DNA of 64,000 nucleotides. Source: Axinella damicornis (Eukaryota > Porifera > Demospongiae > Axinellida > Axinellidae). A program made the translations under genes and the position numbers. Location: the NCBI GenBank assembly GCA_963931865.1, contig OZ007510.1, forward strand, positions 13,416,471 to 13,480,470, in the 5' to 3' direction. The number at the start of each line of letters is the position of its first letter. The stretch's first letter is position 1. The notes beneath the pieces were generated by a model. That model had not been told where the DNA came from. It searched no databases and was given only the letters and a program-made list of their open reading frames with translations. This document shows positions 14,801 through 29,033 of this stretch, in pieces.

Positions 14801-17800
14801 GAAGACACAGCACTCAGACGCAGAGACACAGTACTCAGACGCGAAGACACAGTACTCAGACGCAGAGACTCAGTACCCATACGCGGAGACACGGTACTCA
14901 GACGCGGAGACCCAGTACTCAGATGCGGAGACACCGTACTCAGACGCGGGAACACAGTACTCAGACACAGTACTCAGACGCGGAGACACGGTACTCAAAC
15001 GCGGAGACACGGTACTCAGACGCGGAGACACGGTACTCAGACGCGGAGACACGGTACTCAGACGCGGAGACACAGTACTCAGATGCGGAGACACCGTACT
15101 CAGACGCGGAGACACTCTACTCAGATTCGGAGACACAGTACTCAGACGCGGAGACACAGTACTCAGACGCGGAGACAGAGTACTCATACGCGGAGACACG
15201 GTACTCAGACGCGGAGACACAGTACTGAGATGCGGAGACACCGTACTCAGACGCGGAGACTCAGTACTCAGACACAGTACTCAGACGCGGAGACAAGTAC
15301 TGAGATGCGGAGACACCGTACTCAGACGCGGAGACTCAGTACTCAGACACAGTACTCAGACGCGGAGACACAGTACTCAGACGCGGAGACACAGTACTCA
15401 GACGCGGAGACAGAGTACTCAAACGCGGAGACACAGTACTCAGACGCGGAGTCACAGTACTCAGACGCGGAGACACAGTACTCAGACGCGGAGACAAGGT
15501 ACTCAGACGTGGAGACACGGTACTCAGACGCGGAGACACGGTACTCAGATGCGGAGACACGGTACTCAGACGCGGAGACACAGTACTCAGACGCGGAGAC
15601 ACAGGACTCAGACGCGGAGACACGGTACTCAGACGCGGAGACACAGTACTCAGACGCGGACACACAGTACTCAGACGCGGAGACAGTACTCAGACGCGGA
15701 GACACAGTACTCAGACGCGGAGACACAGTACTCGACGCGGAGACAGTACTCAGATGCGGAGACACAGTACTCAGACGCGGAAACACGGTACTCAGACGCG
15801 GAGACAAGGTACTCAGACGCGGAGACACGGTACTCAGACGCGGAGACACGGTACTCAGATGCGGAGACACGGTACTCAGACGCGGAGACACAGTACTCAG
15901 ACGCGGAGACACAGGACTCAGACGCGGAGACACGGTACTCAGACGCGGAGACACAGTACTCAGACGCGGACACACAGTACTCAGACGCGGAGACAGTACT
16001 CAGACGCGGAGATACAGTACTCAGACGCGGAGACAGTACTCAGACGCGGAGACACAGTACTCAGACGCGGAGACACAGTACTCAGACGCGGAGACACAGT
16101 ACTCAGACGAGGAGACACAGTACTCAGACGCGGAGACACAGTACTCAGACGCGGAGACACAGTACTCAGACGCGGAGACACAGTATTCAGACGCGGAGAC
16201 ACGGTACTCAGACGCGGAGACACGGTACTCAGACGCGGAGACACGGTACTCTGACGTGGAGACACAGTACTCAGACGCGGAGACACACTACTCAGACGCA
16301 AAGGACAGTACTCAGACGCGGAGACACAGTACTCAGACGCGGAGACAAAGTACTCTGACGCGCAGACACGGTACTCAGACTTGGAGACACGGTCCTCAGA
16401 CGCGGAGACACGGTACTCAGACGCGGAGACACGGTACTCAGACGCGGAGACACGGTACTCAGACGAGGAGACACGGTACTCAGACGCGGAGACACGGTAC
16501 TCAGACGCGGAGACACGGTACTGAGACGCGGAGACACGGTCCTCAGACGCGGAGACACGGTACTCAGACGCGGAGACCGGTACTCAGACGCGGAGACACG
16601 GTACTCAGACGCGGAGACACGGTACTCAGACGCGGAGAGACGGTACTCAGACGCGGAGACACGGTACTCAGACGTGGAGACACGGTACTCAGACGCGGAG
16701 ACACGGTACTCAGACGCGGAGACACGGTACTCAGACGCGGAGACACGGTACTCAGACGCGGAGACACGGTACTCAGACGCGGAGACACGGTACTCAGACG
16801 CAGAGACACAGTACTCATACGCGGAGACACGGTACTCAGACGCGGAGACCCAGTACTCAGATGCGGAGACACCGTACTCAGACGCGGATACACAGTACTC
16901 AGACACAGTACTCAGACGCGGAGACACGGTACTCAAACGCGGAGACACGGTACTCAGACGCGGAGACACGGTACTCAGACGCGGAGACACGGTACTCAGA
17001 CGCGGAGACACAGTACTCAGATGCGGAGACACCGTACTCAGACGCGGAGACACAGTACTCAGATGCGGAGACACAGTTCTCAGACGCGGAGACACAGTAC
17101 TCAGACGCGGAGACACAGTACTCATACGCGGACACAAGTTACTCAGACGCGGAGACACAGTACTCAGATGCGGAGACACCGTACTCAGACGCGGAGACTC
17201 AGTACTCAGACACAGTACTCAGACGCGGAGACACAGTACTCAGACGCGGAGACACAGTACTCAGACGCGGAGACAGAGTACTCTAACGCGGAGACACAGT
17301 ACTCAGACGCGGAGTCACAGTACTCAGACGCGGAGACACAGTACTCAGACGCGGAGACACAGTACTCAGTCGCGGCGACACAGTACTCAGACGCGGAAAC
17401 ACGGTACTCATACGCGGAGACAAGGTACTCAGACGCGGAGACACGGTACTCAGACGCGGAGACACGGTACTCAGACGCGGAGACACGGTACTCAGACGCA
17501 GAGACACAGTACTCATACGCGGAGACACGGTACTCAGACGCGGAAACACAGTACTCAGATGCGGAGACACCGTACTCAGACGCGGAGACTCAGCACTCAG
17601 ACACAGAACTCAGACGCGAAGACACAGTACTCAGACGCGGAGACACAGTACTCAGACGCGGAGACACAGTACTCAGACGCAGAGACACAGTACCCATACG
17701 CGGAGACACGGTACTCAGACCCGGAGACCCAGTACTTAGATGCGGAGACACCGTACTCAGACGCGGGGACACAGTACTCAGACACAGTACTCATACGCGG

Positions 17801-20800
17801 AGACACGGTACTCAAACGCGGAGACTCGGTACTCAAACGCGGAGACACGGTACTCAGACGCGGAGACACGGTACTCAGACGCGGAGACACAGTACTCAGA
17901 TGCGGAGACACCGTACTCAGACGCGGAGACACAGTACTCAGATGCGGAGACACAGTTCTCAGACGCGGAGACACAGTACTCAGACGCGGAGACACAGTAC
18001 TCATGCGCGGAGACACGTTACTCAGACGCGGAGACACAGTACTCAGATGCGGAGACACCGTACTCAGACGCGGAGACTCAGTACTCAGACACAGTACTCA
18101 GACGCGGAGACACAGTACTGAGACGCGGAGACACAGTACTCAGACGCGGAGACAGAGTACTCAAACGCGGAGACACAGTACTCAGACGCGGAGTCACAGT
18201 ACTCAGACGCGGAGACACAGTACTCAGACGCGGAGACACAGTACTCAGACGCGGAGACAGTACTCAGATGCGGAGACACAGTACTCAGACGCGGAAACAC
18301 GGTACTCAGACGCGGAGACAAGGTACTCAGACGCGGAGACACGGTACTCAGACGCGGAGACACGGTACTCAGATGCGGAGACACGGTACTCAGACGCGGA
18401 TACACAGTACTCAGACGCGGAGACACAGTACTCAGACGCGGAGACAGTACTCAGACGCGGAGACACAGCACTCAGACGCGGAGACACAGTACTCAGACGC
18501 AGAGACACAGTACCCATACGCGGAGACACGGTACTCAGACCCGGAGACCCAGTACTTAGATGCGGAGACACCGTACTCAGACGCGGGGACACAGTACTCA
18601 GACACAGTACTCATACGCGGAGACACGGTACTCAAACGCGGAGACTCGGTACTCAAACGCGGAGACACGGTACTCAGACGCGAAGACACGGTACTCAGAC
18701 GCGGAGACACAGTACTCAGATGCGGAGACACCGTACTCAGACGCGGAGACACAGTACTCAGATGCTGAGACACAGTTCTCAGACGCGGAGACACAGTACT
18801 CAGACGCGGAGACACAGTACTCATGCGCGGAGACACGTTACTCAGACGCGGAGACACAGTACTCAGATGCGGAGACACCGTACTCAGACGCGGAGACTCA
18901 GTACTCAGACACAGTACTCAGACGCGGAGACACAGTACTGAGACGCGGAGACACAGTACTCTGACGCGGAGACAGAGTACTCAAACGCGGAGACACAGTA
19001 CTCAGACGCGGAGTCACAGTACTCAGACGCGGAGACACAGTACTCAGACGCGGAGACACAGTACTCAGACGCGGAGACAGTACTCAGATGCGGAGACACA
19101 GTACTCAGACGCGGAAACACGGTACTCAGACGCGGAGACAAGGTACTCAGACGCGGAGACACGGTACTCAGTCGCAAAGACACGGTACTCAGATGCGGAG
19201 ACACGGTACTCAGACGCGGATACACAGTACTCAGACGCGGAGACACAGTACTCAGACGCGGAGACACGGTACTCAGACGCGGAGACACAGTACTCAGACG
19301 CGGAGACACAGTACTCAGACGCGGAGACAGTGCTCAGACGCGGAGACACAGTACTCAGACGCGGAGACAGTACTCGACGCGGAGACACAGTACTCTGACG
19401 CGGAGACACAGTACTCAGACGCGGAGACACAGTACTCAGACGCGGAGACAGTACTCTGACGCGGAGACACAGTACTCAGACGCGGAGACACAGTACTCAG
19501 ACGCGGAGACACAGTACTCAGACGCGGAGACACGGCACTCAGACGCGGGGACACGGTACTCAGACGCGGAGACACGGTACTCTGACGTGGAGACACAGTA
19601 CTCAGACGCGGAGACACAGTACTCAGACGCAAAGGACAGTACTCAGACGCGGAGACACAGTACCCAGACGCGGAGACAAAGTACTCTGACGCGCAGACAC
19701 GGTACCCAGACGAAGAGACACGGTCCTCAGACGCGGAGACACGGTACTCAGACGCCGAGACACGGTACTCAGACGCGGAAACACGGTACTCAGACGCGGA
19801 GACACGGTACTCAGACGCGGAGACACGGTACTCAGAAGCGGAGACACGGTACTGAGACGCGGAGACACGGTACTCAGACGCGGAGACACGGTACTCAGAC
19901 GCGGAGACACGGTACTCAGACGCGGAGACACGGTACTCAGAAGCGAAGACACGGTACTCAGACGCGGAGACACGGTACTCAGACGCAAAGACACGGTACT
20001 CAGACGCGGAGACACGGTACTCAGACGCGGAGACACGGTACTCAAAGCGGAGACACGGTACTCAGACGCGGATACACGGTACTCGAACGCGGAGACACGG
20101 TACTCAGACGCGGAGACACGGTACTCAGACGCGGAGACACGGTACTCAGACGCGGAGACCCAGTACTCAGATGCGGAGACACCGTACTCAGACGCGGATA
20201 CACAGTATGCAGACACAGTACTCAGACGCGGAGACACGGTACTCAAACGCGGAGACACGATACTCAGACGCGGAGACACGGTACTCAGACGCGGAGACAG
20301 GGTACTCAGACACGGAGACACAGTACTCAGATGCGGAGACACCGTACTCAGACGCGGAGACACAGTACTCAGATGCGGAGACGCAGTTCTCAGACGCGGA
20401 GACACAGTACTCAGTCGCGGAGACACAGTACTCATACGCGGAGACACGGTACTCAGACGCGGAGACACGGTACTCAGATGCGGAGACACCGTACTCAGAC
20501 GCGGAGACTGTACTCAGACACAGTACTCAGACGCGGTGACACAGTACTCAGACGCGGAGACAGAGTACTCAAACGCGGAGACACAGTACTCAGACGCGGA
20601 GTCACAGTACTCAGACGCGAAGTCACAGTACTCAGACGCGGAGACACAGTACTCAGACGCGGAGACACAGTACTCATACGCGGAGACACGTTACTCAGAC
20701 GCGGAGACACAGTACTCAGATGCGGAGACACCGTACTCAGACGCGGAGACTCAGTACTCATACACAGTACTAAGACGCGGAGACACAGTACTCAGACGCG

Positions 20801-23800
20801 GAGACACAGTACTCAGACGCGGAGACAGAGTACTGAAACGCGGAGACACAGTACTCAGACGCGGAGTCACAGTACTCAGACGCGGAGACACAGTACTCAG
20901 ACGCGGAAACACGGTACTCAGACGCGGAGACAAGGTACTCAGACGCGGAGACACGGTACTCAGACGCGAAGACACGGTACTCAGATGCGGAGACACGGTA
21001 CTCAGACGCGGAGACACAGTACTCAGACGCGGAGACACTGTACTCAGACGCGGAGACACGGTACTCAGACGCGGAGACACAGTACTCAGACGCGGAGACA
21101 CAGTACTCAGACGCGGAGACAGTACTCAGACGCGGAGACACAGTACTCAGACGCGGAGACAGTACTCAGACGCGGAGACACAGTACTCAGACACGGAGAC
21201 ACAGTACTCAGACGCGGAGACAGTACTCAGACGCGGAGACACAGTACTCAGACGCGGAGACAGTACTCAGACGCGGAGACACAGTACTCTGACGCGGAGA
21301 CACAGTACTCAGACGCGGAGACACAGTACTCAGACGCGGAGACACAGTACTCAGACGCCGAGACACAGTACTCAGACGCGGAGACACAGTACTCAGACGC
21401 GGAGACACAGTACTCAGACGCGGAGACACGGCACTCAGACGCGGGGACACGGTACTCAGACGCGGAGACACGGTACTCTGACGTGGAGACACAGTACTCA
21501 GACGCGGAGACACAGTACTCAGACGCAAAGGACAGTACTCAGACGCGGAGACACGGTACTCAAACGCGGAGACACGGTACTCAGACGCGGAGACACGGTA
21601 CTCAGACGCGGAGACAGGGTACTCAGACACGGAGACAGTACTCAGATGCGGAGACACCGTACTCAGACGCGGAGACACAGTACTCAGATGCGGAGACGCA
21701 GTTCTCAGACGCGGAGACACAGTACTCAGACGCGGAGACACAGTACTCATACGCGGAGACACGGTACTCAGACGCGGAGACTCAGTACTCAGACACAGTA
21801 CTCAGACGCGGAGACACAGTACTCAGACGCGGAGACAGAGTACTCAAACGCGGAGACACAGTACTCAGACGCGGAGTCACAGTACTCAGACGCGGAGTCA
21901 CAGTACTCAGACGCGGAGACACAGTACTCAGACGCGGAGACACAGTACTCATACGCGGAGACACGTTACTCAGACGCGGAGACACAGTACTCAGATGCGG
22001 AGACACCGTACTCAGACGCGGAGACTCAGTACTCAGACACAGTACTCAGACGCGGAAACACAGTACTCAGACGCGGAGACACAGTACTCAGACGCGGAGA
22101 CAGAGTACTCAAACGCGGAGACACAGTACTCAGACGCGGAGTCACAGTACTCAGACGCGGAGACACAGTACTCAGACGCGGAGACACAGTACTCAGACGC
22201 GGAGCAGTACTCAGATGCGGAGACACAGTACTCAGACGCGGTAACACGGTACTCAGACGCGGAGACAAGGTACTCAGACGCGGAGACACGGTACTCAGAC
22301 GCGGAGACACGGTACTCAGATGCGGAGACACGGTACTCAGACGCGGAGACACAGTACTCAGACGCGGAGACACAGTACTCAGACGCGGAGACACCGTACT
22401 CAGACGCGGAGACACAGTACTCAGACGCGGAGACACAGTACTCAGACGCGGAGACAGTACTCAGACGCGGAGACACAGTACTCAGACGCGGAGACAGTAC
22501 TCAGACGCGGAGACACAGTACTCAGACGCGGAGACACAGTACTCAGACGCGGAGACACAGTACTCAGACGCGGAGACGCAGTACTCAGACGCGGAGACAC
22601 AGTACTCAGACGCGGAGACACAGTACTCAGACGTGGAGACACAGTACTCAGACGCGGAGACACGGCACTCAGACGCGGGGACACGGTACTCAGACGCGGA
22701 GACACGGAACTCTGACGTGGAGACACAGTACTCAGACGCGGAGACACACTACTCAGACGCAAAGGACGGTACTCAGACGCGGAGACACAGTACTCAGACG
22801 CAGAGACAAAGTACTCTGACGCGCAGACACGGTACTCAGACGCGGAGACACGGTCCTCAGACGCGGAAACACGGTACTCAGACGCCGAGACACGGTACTC
22901 AGACGCGGAAACACGGTACTCAGACGCGAAGACACGGTACTCAGACGCGGAGACACGGTACTCAGACGCGGAGACACGGTACTGAGACGCGGAGACACGG
23001 TACTCAGACGCGGAGACACGGTACTCAGAAGCGAAGACACGGTACTCAGACGCGGAGACACGGTACTCAGACGCGGAGACACGGTACTCAGACGCGGAGA
23101 CACGGTACTCAGACGCGGAGACACGGTACTCAGAGCGGAGACACGGTACTCAGACGCGGATACACGGTACTCGAACGCGGAGACACGGTACTCAGACGCG
23201 GAGACACGGTACTCAGACGCGGAGACACGGTACTCAGACGCGGAGACCCAGTACTCAGATGCGGAGACACCGTACTCAGACGCGGATACACAGTACTCAG
23301 ACACAGTACTCAGACGCGGAGACACGGTACTCAAACGCGGAGACACGGTACTCAGACGCGGAGACACGGTACTCAGACGCGGAGACAGGGTACTCAGACA
23401 CGGAGACACAGTACTCAGATGCGGAGACACCGTACTCAGACGCGGAGACACAGTACTCAGATGCGGAGACGCAGTTCTCAGACGCGGAGACACAGTACTC
23501 AGTCGCGGAGACACAGTACTCATACGCGGAGACACGGTACTCAGACGCGGAGACACGGTACTCAGATGCGGAGACACCGTACTCAGACGCGGAGACTCTG
23601 TACTCAGACACAGTTCTCAGACGCGGAGACACAGTACTCAGACGCGGAGACAGAGTACTCAAACGCGGAGACACAGTACTCAGACGCGGAGTCACAGTAC
23701 TCAGACGCGGAGTCACAGTACTCAGACGCGGAGACACAGTACTCAGACGCGGAGACACAGTACTCATACGCGGAGACACGTTACTCAGACGCGGAGACAC

Positions 23801-26800
23801 AGTACTCAGATGCGGAGACACCGTACTCAGACGCGGAGACTCAGTACTCAGACACAGTACTCAGACGCGGAGACACAGTACTCAGACGCGGAGACACAGT
23901 ACTCAGACGCGGAGACACAGTACTCAGACGCGGAGACAGAGTACTCAAACGCGGAGACACAGTACTCAGACGCGGAGTCACAGTACTCAGACGCGGAGAC
24001 ACAGTACTCAGACGCGGAAACACGGTACTCAGACGCGGAGACAAGGTACTCAGACGCGGAGACACGATACTCAGACGCGAAGACACGGTACTCAGATGCG
24101 GAGACACGGTACTCAGACGCGGAGACACAGTACTCAGACGCGGAGACACAGTACTCAGACGCGGAGACACGGTACTCAGACGCGGAGACACAGTACTCAG
24201 ACGCGGAGACACAGTACTCAGACGCGGAGACAGTACTCAGACGCGGAGACACAGTACTCAGACGCGGAGACAGTACTCAGACGCGGAGACACAGTACTCA
24301 GACACGGAGACACAGTACTCAGACGCGGAGACAGTACTCAGACGCGGAGACACAGTACTCAGACGCGGAGACAGTACTCAGACGCGGAGACACAGTACTC
24401 TGACGCGGAGACACAGTACTCAGACGCGGAGACACAGTACTCAGACGCGGAGACACAGTACTCAGACGCGGAGACACAGTACTCAGACGCGGAGACACAG
24501 TACTCAGACGCGGAGACACAGTACTCAGACGCGGAGACACGGCACTCAGACGCGGTGACACGGTACTCAGACGCGGAGACACGGTACTCTGACGTGGAGA
24601 CACAGTACTCAGACGCGGAGACAAAGTACTCAGACGCAAAGGACAGTACTCAGACGCGGAGACACGGTACTCAAACGCGGAGACACGGTACTCAGACGCG
24701 GAGACACGGTACTCAGACGCGGAGACAGGGTACTCAGATACGGAGACAGTACTCAGATGCGGAGACACCGTACTCAGACGCGGAGACACAGTACTCAGAT
24801 GCGGAGACGCAGTTCTCAGACGCGGAGACACAGTACTCAGACGCGGAGACACAGTACTCATACGCGGAGACACGGTACTCAGACGCGGAGACTCAGTACT
24901 CAGACACAGTACTCAGACGCGGAGACACAGTACTCAGACGCGGAGACAGAGTACTCAAACGCGGAGACACAGTACTCAGACGCGGAGTCACAGTACTCAG
25001 ACGCGGAGTCACAGTACTCAGACGCGGAGACACAGTACTCAGACGCGGAGACACAGTACTCATACGCGGAGACACGTTACTCAGACGCGGAGAAATAGTA
25101 CTCAGATGCGGAGACACCGTACTCAGACGCGGAGACTCAGTACTCAGACACAGTACTCAGACGCGGAGACACAGTACTCAGACGCGGAGACACAGTACTC
25201 AGACGCGGAGACAGAGTACTCAAACGCGGAGACACAGTACTCAGACGCGGAGTCACAGTACTCAGACGCGGAGACACAGTACTCAGACGCGGAGACACAG
25301 TACTCAGACGCGGAGCAGTACTCAGATGCGGAGACACAGTACTCAGACGCGGAAACACGGTACTCAGACGCGGAGACAAGGTACTCAGACGCGGAGACAC
25401 GGTTCTCAGACGCGGAGACACGGTACTCAGATGCGGAGACACGGTACTCAGACGCGGAGACACAGTACTCAGACGCGGAGACACAGTACTCAGACGCGGA
25501 GACACGGTACTCAGACGCGGAGACACAGTACTCAGACGCGGAGACACAGTACTCAGACGCGGAGACAGTACTCAGACGCGGAGACACAGTACTCAGACGC
25601 GGAGACAGTACTCAGATGCGGAGACACAGTACTCAGACGCGGAGACACAGTACTCAGACGCGGAGACACAGTACTCAGACGCGGAGACGCAGTACTCAGA
25701 CGCGGAGACACAGTACTCAAACGCGGAGACACAGTACTCAGACGTGGAGACACAGTACTCAGACGCGGAGACACGGCACTCAGACGCGGGGACACGGTAC
25801 TCAGACGCGGAGACACGGAACTCTGACGTGGAGACACAGTACTCAGACGCGGAGACACACTACTCAGACGCAAAGGACGGTACTCAGACGCAGAGACACA
25901 GTACTCAGACGCAGAAACAAAGTACTCTGACGCGCAGACACGGTACTCAGACGCGGAGACACGGTCCTCAGACGCGGAAACACGGTACTCAGACGCCGAG
26001 ACACGGTACTCAGACGCGGAAACACGGTACTCAGACGCGAAGACACGGTACTCAGACGCGGAGACACGGTACTCAGACGCGGAGACACGGTACTGAGACG
26101 CGGAGACACGGTACTCAGACGCGGAGACACGTACTCAGACGCGGAGACACGGTACTCAGACGCGGAGACACGGTACTCAGAAGCGGAGACACGGTACTCA
26201 GACGCGGAGACACGGTACTCAGACGCGGAGACACGGTACTCAGACGCGGAGACACGGTACTCAGTCGCGGAGACACGGTACTCAGAGCGGAGACACGGTA
26301 CTCAGACGCGGATACACGGTACTCGAACGCGGAGACACGGTACTCAGACGCGGAGACACGGTACTCAGACGCGGAGACACGGTACTCAGACGCGGAGACC
26401 CAGTACTCAGATGCGGAGACACCGTACTCAGACGCGGATACACAGTACTCAGACACAGTACTCAGACGCGGAGACACGGTACTCAAACGCGGAGACACGG
26501 TACTCAGACGCGGAGACACGGTACTCAGACGCGGAGACACAGTACTCAGATGCGGAGACACCGTACTCAGACGCGGAGACTCAGTACTCAGACACAGTAC
26601 TCAGACGCGGAGACACAGTACTCAGACGCGGAGACAGAGTACTCAAACGCGGAGACACAGTACTCAGACGCGGAGTCACAGTACTCAGACGCGGAGACAC
26701 AGTACTCAGATGCGGAGACACAGTACTCAGACGCGGAGACACAGTACTCAGACGCGGAGACACGGTACTCAGACGCGAAGACACGGTACTCAGACGCGGA

Positions 26801-28755
26801 GACACGCTACTCAGACGCGGAGACACGGTACTCAGACGCGGAGACACGATACTGAGACGCGGAGACACGGTACTCAGACGCGGAGACACGGTACTCAGAC
26901 GCGGAGACACGGTACTCAGACGCGGAGACACGGTAGTCAGACGCGGAGACACGGTACTCAGACGCAAAGACACGGTACTCAGAGAGGAGACATGGTACTC
27001 AGACGCGGATACACGGTACTCGAACGCGGAGACACGGTACTCAGACGCGGAGACACGGTACTCAGACGCGGAGACACGGTACTCAGACGCGGAGACCCAG
27101 TGCTCAGATGCGGAGACACCGTACTCAGACGCGGATACACAGTATTCAGACACAGTACTCAGACGCGGAGACACGGTAATCAAACGCGGAGACACGGTAC
27201 TCAGACGTGGAGACACGGTACTCAGACGCGGAGACACGGTACTCAGACGCGGAGACACTGTACTCAGATGCGGAGACACCGTACTCAGACGCGGAGACAC
27301 AGTACTCAGATGCGGAGACACAGTTCTCAGACGCGGAGACACAGTACTCAGACGCGGAGACACAGTACTCATACGCGGAGACACGGTACTCAGACGCGGA
27401 GACACAGTACTCTGATGCGGAGACACCGTACTCAGACGCGGAGACTCAGTACTCAGACACAGTACTCAGACGCGGAGACACAGTACTCAGACGCGGAGAC
27501 ACAGTACTCAGACGCAGAGACAGAGTACTCAAACGCGGAGACACAGTACTCAGACGCGGAGTCACAGTACTCAGAAGCGGAGACACAGTACTCAGACGCG
27601 GAGACACAGTACTCAGACGCGGCGACACAGTACTCAGACGCGGAGACAAAGTACTCAGACGCGGAAACACGGCACTCAGACGCGGAGACAAGGTACTCAG
27701 ACGCGGAGACACAGTACTCAGACGCGGAGACACAGTACTCAGACGCGGAGACACAGTAATCAGACGCGGAGACACAGTACTCAGACGTGGAGACAGTACT
27801 CAGACGCGGAGACACAGTACTCCGATGCGGAGACACAGTACTCAGACGCGGAGACACAGTACTCAGACGCGGAGACACAGTACTCAGACGCAGAGACACA
27901 GTACTCATACGCGGAGACACGGTACTCAGACGCGGAGACCCAGTACTCAGATGCGGAGACACCGTACTCAGACGCGGAGACACAGTACTCAGACACAGTA
28001 CTCAGACGCGGAGATACGGTACTCAGACGCGGAGACACGGTACTCAGACGCGGAGACACGGTACTCAGACGCGGAGACACAGTACTCAGATGCGGAGACA
28101 CCGTACTCAGACGCGGAGACACAGTACTCAGATGCGGAGACACAGTTCTCAGACGCGGAGAGACAGTACTCAGACGCGGAGACACAGTACTCATACGCGG
28201 AGACACGGTACTCAGACGCGGAGACACAGTACTCAGACGCGGAGACACCGTACTCAGACGCGGACACTCAGTACTCAGACACAGTACTCAGACGCGGAGA
28301 CACAGTACTCAGACGCGGAGACACAGTACTCAGACGCGGAGACAGAGTACTCAAACGCGGAGACACAGTACTCAGACGCGGAGTCACAGTACTCAGACGC
28401 GGAGACACAGTACTCAGACGCGGAGACACAGTACTCAGACGCGGCGACACAGTACTCAGACGCGGAGACACAGTACTCAGACGCGGAAACACGGCACTCA
28501 GACGCGGAGACAAGGTACTCAGACGCGGAGACACAGTACTCAGACGCGGAGACACAGTACTCAGACGCGGAGACACAGTACTCAGACGCGGAGACACGGT
28601 ATTCAGACGTGGAGACACAGTACTCAGACGCGGAGACAGTACTCAGACGTGGAGACAGTACTCAGACGCGGAGACACAGTACTCCGACGCGGAGACACAG
28701 TACTCGGACGCGGAGACACAGTACTCAGACGCGGAGACACAGTACTCAGACGCGT
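11881..28755. repeat. 21-bp tandem satellite array, block 2
   Basis: This is the continuation of the block-1 array after the inserted element, with the same 21-bp unit and the same kinds of variant. It ends abruptly at tcagacgcg followed by ttgaaaatgc. The proportion of cacagtac over cacggtac units rises toward the right end, as do shortened 13-bp and 19-bp units. ORFs of up to 1340 codons here are a by-product of the stop-free unit and are not genes. Confidence 0.97.
19631..25871. repeat. Higher-order repeat of about 3.11 kb within the 21-bp array
   Basis: Rare marker variants recur at a fixed spacing. The unusual aaaggac unit occurs at 21527 and 24638, and at 22761 and 25872; both pairs are 3111 bp apart. 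The 19631 copy precedes 22761 by 3130 bp. Flanking runs of variant units match in order. Block-scale duplication of about 148 units has therefore occurred on top of unit-scale amplification. Confidence 0.8.
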
Positions 28756-29033
28756 TGAAAATGCTTGTATGGTGTGCTGTTGTTAATAATAATAATAATA
28801 AAGTAATAATAATAATCATTTTATTCATGGAAAATGTCAAATAAATCACTGTTTTGCCGTGTACGTTCTTTCTATGGGGCTAGAAATGACGACATAATGT
28901 GTATAAATAGCTCAGCTATCTAAAAATAGGTGGTTGCTAGGAAGTTTGCCGTACAGCGGCGCCGCTATGAATTTTTAAGTTAACGCTATTCAATTTCCAT
29001 GGTGAAACACAAATTAATTAATCCAGGAAAGGG
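28756..29033. other. Unique AT-rich spacer with a TAA microsatellite
   Basis: A run of aat/taa triplets lies at about 28786-28817, just after the satellite ends. The rest is non-repetitive AT-rich sequence with no ORF, splice pattern or other feature that can be supported. Confidence 0.6.

Noticed and set aside
20536..24558. ORF of 1340 codons and many others of 200-1228 codons in the 21-bp array
   Set aside because: All follow from a stop-free 21-bp repeat. The same DNA is open on both strands, there is no unique sequence or splice structure, and the frame wanders among three repeat peptides.
1..28755. CRISPR array
   Set aside because: Units are directly contiguous with no unique spacers. 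A 21-bp head-to-tail satellite is the simple explanation.
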